Shown one piece after another: positions 6,074 through 9,548 of a stretch of DNA of 9,548 nucleotides; positions within the stretch are counted from its first letter, which is position 1; every line of letters begins with the position of its first letter. Under the pieces are notes generated by a model. The model did no database searches, was not told the origin of the DNA, and saw only the letters and a program-made list of their open reading frames with translations. Made by a program: the position numbers and the translations under genes. The DNA lies in NCBI GenBank assembly GCA_964519955.1, contig CAZFLM010000141.1, positions 1 through 9,548 on the forward strand, read 5' to 3'. Origin of the DNA: CAZFLM01 sp964519955. Its GTDB lineage: Bacteria > Armatimonadota > Chthonomonadetes > Chthonomonadales > CAJBBX01.

Positions 6074-8107
6074 CTACCGCATCCCCGCCTTCCCATCCCC
6101 GTGCCAGTACGTGAACGTGAACCGGTACTTGGCGCCGGGGCGGTGGGGGCCGAGGTCGACCACCGCCGTCACGTAGTGCGTGGGGCCGGGGGCGTCGACG
6201 AGGGTGACGGCGGCGGCGTGTGTGTCGAGCGTGACCAAAACGCCGCGGTTCATGGCGGGGTTGTCGTCGATGGTCCAGCCGGGTGCCGTGCGGGGGCGGC
6301 CCGGGTTGCGGTTGAAGAGGTCGATGCGCGCCCGGCCGGCGGCCAGCGTGATGCGCTCGGCGGTGCGCGACGGGTTCGTCTCGGAGAAGGCGAACTCGCG
6401 GGCGCCGACGCGGGCGAACACGTTGCGCTCCTGGCCGGCGGACTTCGGGTCGGCGATGGTGGCGGGTCGGGGCGTGCCGGGCTTGGCGTAGTCCGTGTCC
6501 CAGCCCTGGTGGAAGTAGGGACAGAGGCGCAGGCGGACGGGCTTGCCGACGGCGTCCTTGCCCAGCACCTCGACCTCGACGCGGTGCTCCGAGCCGACCA
6601 GGCGGTGGGTGTAGCGCAGCTTGGTGTCCGTGCCGGCGACGGGGGCGAGCATCTCCTTGGTCCACGCGACCTCGCTGCCGCGCCGCGTCACGTTGATGAA
6701 CCGGGCCTCGGCGAACTGGTAGGGCTCCCACTCGTCGCCGAGGTAGAGCGTGAACGTGCGGTCGCGCGCGTCGGCGGGCTTGGCGCTGTGGTAGTAGGGC
6801 ACGCCCTTGGCGTTGGCGAGGGGCGCCGAGGGGCTCCAGAAGAGCGCATTGCCCGTCGTGGCGGAGTACTGGCCCGGGTTCTGGCCGGCGCCGTGCTGGT
6901 CGGGGTCGCCGAACGTGTAGCCGCCGCGCAGCAGGTTGGGCGTCTGCAGGTCGTAGGCCACCACGATCTCGGGCGACATGCGGTGCTCGTGGTCGACGAT
7001 CTGGAAGTGCTGCGTCTCGGCGTGGAGCAGGCGGCCATGCGACGGGACGACGAGGCCCTGCTTGTCCGGGCGGCCGGCGAGCGTGTCGTTCATCAGGTAG
7101 GCGGCGGAGGGAACTGTGGGGCAGGGCCAGCGCTTGGCGTAGTAGTCGGTGAACTCGCGGACCGTGACCAGGTTCCAGTGGCGGTCGAGCAGCAGGGCCA
7201 CGAGGTCGAGCGCGCAGGAGAGGGCCTCCTCCGTGTCGAGCATCGGCGCCCACGGCCCGCTTGGCGAGAAGATGTTGGCCTCCGACGCTGTGTTCAGGTA
7301 GAGCAGGGGTGTGCGGCCCGCGCTCAGGTTGGCCTCCAGCTCGTCGATCTCGGCGCGCCACCACCAGATGTCGCCGCGATGCGCGAGTTGCTGGAACGGC
7401 CACTGGCTGTGCTTGAGCGGCTCGCCGAAGTGGAAGCACTGGGGCAGGCAGATGCGGTCGTAGTTGTGCCACATGGTGCGCGTGGCCCATTGCAGCTCCA
7501 GCGCCGCCTGCTTCTTGGTCATCTCGCGGTTGACGCGGGCCGTGTCGGCGGGGCGGTCGGCGTCCCACTGCACCCAGTACGGCAGGTAGGGCGCCCCCTC
7601 CCAGTTGTGCGGGATGTCCCACCGCTCCTCGAGCATCGAGTCGCCCTCGATGCAGGCGTTCACGGTGGCGCGGAAGCCCTGCTGCGAGGCCCGGGCCTGC
7701 TCCTCCGTGTCGACATCGCCGAACAGCTCGAAGCCGATCGTGGTGACCTCCGCCTCGGGGATGCCGAGCCACTTCGCGATCGCTGGCCGCCCGCCCGCGA
7801 AGAACACACCGATCTCATGCCCCTCGTCGTGCAGCCCGCGGTAGAACTCGCGCTGGCCAGGCTTGTCCGCGGCGGCGCTGTCCGGGTGGAGCAGGATCGT
7901 TAGCTTGAACCGGCCCCAGAGCCCGCGCGCCTTCGCCCCGCCGATGAAGCGCTGCATGCCGTCCAGGTTCATGTCCGTGTCTGCCAGGACGATGTTGCAG
8001 AACTTGGGCTGGGCGTAGGCGGCTGGGCGCTCCTGGGCGCAGGCGTGCGGCATGGTGAGGAGCAGGATGGCGACGGCTGCGTACCAAGGGCGGCTCAGGA
8101 TGGTCAT
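6074..8107 (-). CDS. Secreted protein with polysaccharide-deacetylase-like N-terminus
   Basis: A 677-residue exported protein without a firm family. Residues 1-24 are a signal peptide (hydrophobic AAVAILLLTMP, cleavage likely after HACA). Residues 34-330 resemble the (beta/alpha) barrel of NodB-type deacetylases and GH57/38-like enzymes: IVLADTDMN (39-47) looks like the first strand with paired Asp, GLWGRFKLTILLHPD (62-76) like the second, and DEGHEIGVFFAGG (94-106) closely matches the deacetylase GHEIG segment. However the usual HxxxH metal motif is missing, so deacetylation is doubtful. WVQWDADRP (178-186) and PLLYLNTASEANIF (267-280) are other notable conserved-looking segments. Residues 360-677 look like beta-sandwich domains, with a last strand region near YRFTFTYWHG (661-670). 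The start at 8107 gives the signal peptide directly; GAGG is ten bases upstream. It is next to, and probably works with, the secreted GH36 enzyme. It could be a carbohydrate esterase, hydrolase or binding protein. Confidence 0.85.
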   Translation of the reverse strand: MTILSRPWYAAVAILLLTMPHACAQERPAAYAQPKFCNIVLADTDMNLDGMQRFIGGAKARGLWGRFKLTILLHPDSAAADKPGQREFYRGLHDEGHEIGVFFAGGRPAIAKWLGIPEAEVTTIGFELFGDVDTEEQARASQQGFRATVNACIEGDSMLEERWDIPHNWEGAPYLPYWVQWDADRPADTARVNREMTKKQAALELQWATRTMWHNYDRICLPQCFHFGEPLKHSQWPFQQLAHRGDIWWWRAEIDELEANLSAGRTPLLYLNTASEANIFSPSGPWAPMLDTEEALSCALDLVALLLDRHWNLVTVREFTDYYAKRWPCPTVPSAAYLMNDTLAGRPDKQGLVVPSHGRLLHAETQHFQIVDHEHRMSPEIVVAYDLQTPNLLRGGYTFGDPDQHGAGQNPGQYSATTGNALFWSPSAPLANAKGVPYYHSAKPADARDRTFTLYLGDEWEPYQFAEARFINVTRRGSEVAWTKEMLAPVAGTDTKLRYTHRLVGSEHRVEVEVLGKDAVGKPVRLRLCPYFHQGWDTDYAKPGTPRPATIADPKSAGQERNVFARVGAREFAFSETNPSRTAERITLAAGRARIDLFNRNPGRPRTAPGWTIDDNPAMNRGVLVTLDTHAAAVTLVDAPGPTHYVTAVVDLGPHRPGAKYRFTFTYWHGDGKAGMR

Positions 8108-8171
8108 GGGTAGGGGGCCTCGGGTCGTGGTCCGGTTGCGGGCTTCAACCGGCCGTCTGGTGTTCGTTCAG

Positions 8172-8187
8172 CCGTCCTCGCGGACGG
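8172..8187. repeat. GC-rich hairpin, CCGTCC/GGACGG arms (second copy)
   Basis: Arms CCGTCC (8172-8177) and GGACGG (8182-8187) flank the loop TCGC and are followed by GGTG. The same arms, a similar loop and the same GGTG follow-on occur at 58-72. Upstream of both copies lies GCGGGCTT followed by AACCG, so the similarity extends past the hairpin. Confidence 0.55.
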
Positions 8188-8232
8188 GTGTTTCCAGTGG
8201 TGGCCTATGCGCGTGCATGGTAGATGTGGACT

Positions 8233-8270
8233 GAGGCAGCCGGCGTGTGGCCTGAGACCCCGACTGCCTC
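8233..8270. repeat. 7-bp inverted repeat GAGGCAG/CTGCCTC
   Basis: Perfect arms GAGGCAG (8233-8239) and CTGCCTC (8264-8270) are separated by 24 bases. On the minus strand it lies about 90 bases past the stop of the 8358-9548 gene. It could be an RNA 3'-end structure or an operator-like site; no T-run follows. Confidence 0.4.
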
Positions 8271-8284
8271 GATGACAGCGCCCG

Positions 8285-8333
8285 GTCCAGTACGCGCGTC
8301 GTGGTGGGATGGGCGTCCCTGCCCGTCCAGTAC
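8285..8333. repeat. GTCCAGTAC direct repeat flanking a GGGC/GCCC hairpin
   Basis: GTCCAGTAC occurs at 8285-8293 and again at 8325-8333, 40 bases apart, each preceded by CCCG or CCCGG-like bases. Between them GGGC (8311-8314) and GCCC (8321-8324) form a short hairpin around GTCCCT. The unit sits 24 bases past the stop of the upstream gene. It may be a dispersed repeat or a small duplication. Confidence 0.4.
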
Positions 8334-8357
8334 AACGCATGGCCAGGCTGCTTTGCG

Positions 8358-9548
8358 TTACTTCACGATCACGTGGTCGATGCCCATCAGGTAGCCCTTC
8401 GACAGCGGGTTGTGCTCGACGGCCTGGAATCGCAGGATGTGGCGGCCGGCGGTCAGGTCCACCTTGCCGAGGGTGAGCGGGTCGGCGGAGACGACGGTCT
8501 CGGCATAGGTGTCGGTCTTCGGGCCGAAGGGTCTGCCGTCCAGGAACGCCTGGATGGTAGCGTAGTCCCACGACTTGGTGTACTTCACCACGAACTCGTA
8601 GGAGCCGGCCTTGGGCACCTCGATGGCGATGTCGACCCAGCCGTTCAGGTCGCAGGGCTGTATCCAGAGATGGTGGCCGGCGGAGAAGGCGGCGCCGATA
8701 TCCTGCGGACGGTACTCGCAGCGGTCGGTGCCGGCGACGAGCGCCCAGACGCCCTCCGCCGAGCCCTCGCCGATGATCGCCGGCTCCCAGCGGAAGTAGT
8801 CGAGGTCGGCGGTGTAGCCCGTGGAAGCGGGGTTCTTGCCGACCACGCGGATCTCGACCTCGGTGGCATCAGCCGGGACCGGTCCGAGCGGCAGGACGGA
8901 CGGGCCCAGGTGCCAGCCGGTGGCATACAGGTCGAACTGCGGGCCGATGGCCTTGTCGCCGACGAACGCCTGGATGATGCCGGCGTTGGGGGCCAGGGCC
9001 GGGCGGACACCCAGCACGTACGGCATCGTGGGGCGCTTGCCGAGGTTGACGACGAAGCCCTCGCCGGCCTTCTGGCCCACGAACCGCAGCACGCGGCCGG
9101 CGCTCACGTCGCGCAGGGGCTCTCCGGGCTTCGGAGCGGTGGCGCCGCCCGTCGCGCGGACGATCGCCAGCTCCTCGGCCTCCAGGATGTCGCTGCCGAA
9201 GCGGCGCGCGGGCTCCAGTTGCAGGCAGTCGAAGATGGCGTGGCCGTCGGTAGTCGCGACGAGGTCGACGGAGTGCTCGCCCTTCGCCAGGTAGATGCCG
9301 GCCAACTCGACGATGCGGTCTTCGCGCTTCGTGACGGCGAGCGGCTGTCCGCCCTGCGCGATGCTGAGCGCGGCGACTGCAGTGCCTGGCGCGGTGTGCA
9401 TGCGCGGGTAGTAGACCGTGCTCGCGTCTGCGGTGAGCTTCATGCCCGCGAGCTTCTGGCCAGAGGTGACCGTGCCGAAGTCGACAGCACGCTCGCGGTC
9501 ATACTCATAGGTGAGCATCGCGTCGGTCACGATGCTGGCCTTGCCCTC
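8358..9548 (-). CDS. C-terminal part of a protein with tandem beta-sandwich-like repeats (truncated by window edge)
   Basis: 396 residues are visible; the frame is open to the window edge with no convincing start, so the N-terminus, and any signal peptide or catalytic domain, lies outside. A GTG at 9530 is in frame but has no supporting ribosome site. Two copies of one domain are plain. Copy one (DNA 8787-8981) has IIQAFVGDKAIGPQFDLYA, then LGPVP, then VVGKNPASTGYTADLDYFRW. Copy two (8367-8558) has TIQAFLDGRPFGPKTDTYA, then LGKVD, then VEHNPLSKGYLMGIDHVIV. Each also has a preceding part with a Gly/aromatic-rich strand. A weaker third unit may precede them (SVDLVATTDGHAIFDCLQLE, about 9232-9291). 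Such domains commonly trail secreted glycoside hydrolases or DUF2961/GH172-type proteins, as I recall, and may bind carbohydrate or space the enzyme. The parent enzyme is not visible. The protein ends with the TAA at 8358. Confidence 0.85.
   Translation of the reverse strand, partial: EGKASIVTDAMLTYEYDRERAVDFGTVTSGQKLAGMKLTADASTVYYPRMHTAPGTAVAALSIAQGGQPLAVTKREDRIVELAGIYLAKGEHSVDLVATTDGHAIFDCLQLEPARRFGSDILEAEELAIVRATGGATAPKPGEPLRDVSAGRVLRFVGQKAGEGFVVNLGKRPTMPYVLGVRPALAPNAGIIQAFVGDKAIGPQFDLYATGWHLGPSVLPLGPVPADATEVEIRVVGKNPASTGYTADLDYFRWEPAIIGEGSAEGVWALVAGTDRCEYRPQDIGAAFSAGHHLWIQPCDLNGWVDIAIEVPKAGSYEFVVKYTKSWDYATIQAFLDGRPFGPKTDTYAETVVSADPLTLGKVDLTAGRHILRFQAVEHNPLSKGYLMGIDHVIVK

Larger units (their letters stand above)
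8108..8357. other. Intergenic region with palindromes and short direct repeats
   Basis: 250 bases between two same-strand genes. No coding frame is convincing. It contains the hairpin at 8172-8187, a seven-base inverted repeat with a 24-base loop at 8233-8270, and a nine-base direct repeat (GTCCAGTAC) with an embedded GGGC/GCCC hairpin at 8285-8333. The inverted repeats could act at the 3' end of the 8358-9548 transcript, but no T-run follows on the minus strand. The promoter of the 6074-8107 gene is expected here; none can be called. Confidence 0.5.

Noticed and set aside
6026..7903. 625-codon open frame on the plus strand opposite the 6074-8107 gene
   Set aside because: Same GC artefact: low-complexity Val/Gly/Arg translation, no recognisable motif, and the minus-strand frame carries a signal peptide and coherent domains.
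8104..8571. 155-codon minus-strand frame spanning the 8108-8357 gap
   Set aside because: It overlaps the end of the tandem-repeat gene in another frame, and its translation is Arg/Pro-rich and runs through hairpin sequences.

Overview
The window looks like chromosomal DNA from a high-GC, free-living bacterium with large carbohydrate-degrading capacity, most likely Planctomycetota, Armatimonadota or a related metagenomic lineage. I base this on the gene content (secreted GH36-type glycosidase, Gfo/Idh/MocA oxidoreductase, large secreted proteins of unclear class) and on hairpin-rich intergenic repeats. The phylum is an inference; no rRNA, tRNA or marker gene is present.

All seven genes are on the minus strand, so transcription runs from high to low coordinates. 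In that order: (1) the C-terminal part of a protein made of tandem beta-sandwich-like repeats, cut by the window edge (8358-9548); (2) a secreted protein of about 677 residues with a polysaccharide-deacetylase-like N-terminus (6074-8107); (3) a small gene broken by a single frameshift (5408-6038); (4) a Gfo/Idh/MocA-family oxidoreductase of 414 residues (3872-5116); (5) and (6) two uncharacterised 204-residue proteins closely following it (3231-3845 and 2577-3191); (7) a secreted GH36 alpha-galactosidase-like enzyme of 720 residues (102-2264).

Two themes are interleaved. Genes 1, 2, 4 and 7 fit extracellular glycan breakdown and sugar oxidation: a secreted enzyme releases sugar, a secreted carbohydrate-active candidate acts beside it, and an NAD(P)-dependent oxidoreductase may process a product. 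Genes 3, 5 and 6 are small proteins of about 204-210 residues with no link to sugar metabolism. They sit directly behind the larger genes and look less GC-rich in places, which suggests accessory insertion. Their protein style resembles orphan immunity-like families, but no toxin is visible.

Three intergenic regions of 250-312 bp (2265-2576, 5117-5407, 8108-8357) hold perfect GC-rich hairpins, a degenerate CACAGAG-type repeat and short direct repeats, and probably contain dispersed genomic repeat elements. No CRISPR array, transposase, tRNA or rRNA was found. I did not find a clear new multi-gene system. The best leads are the trio of small orphan genes, the unclassified secreted protein at 6074-8107, and active-site departures in the GH36 and Gfo/Idh/MocA proteins.
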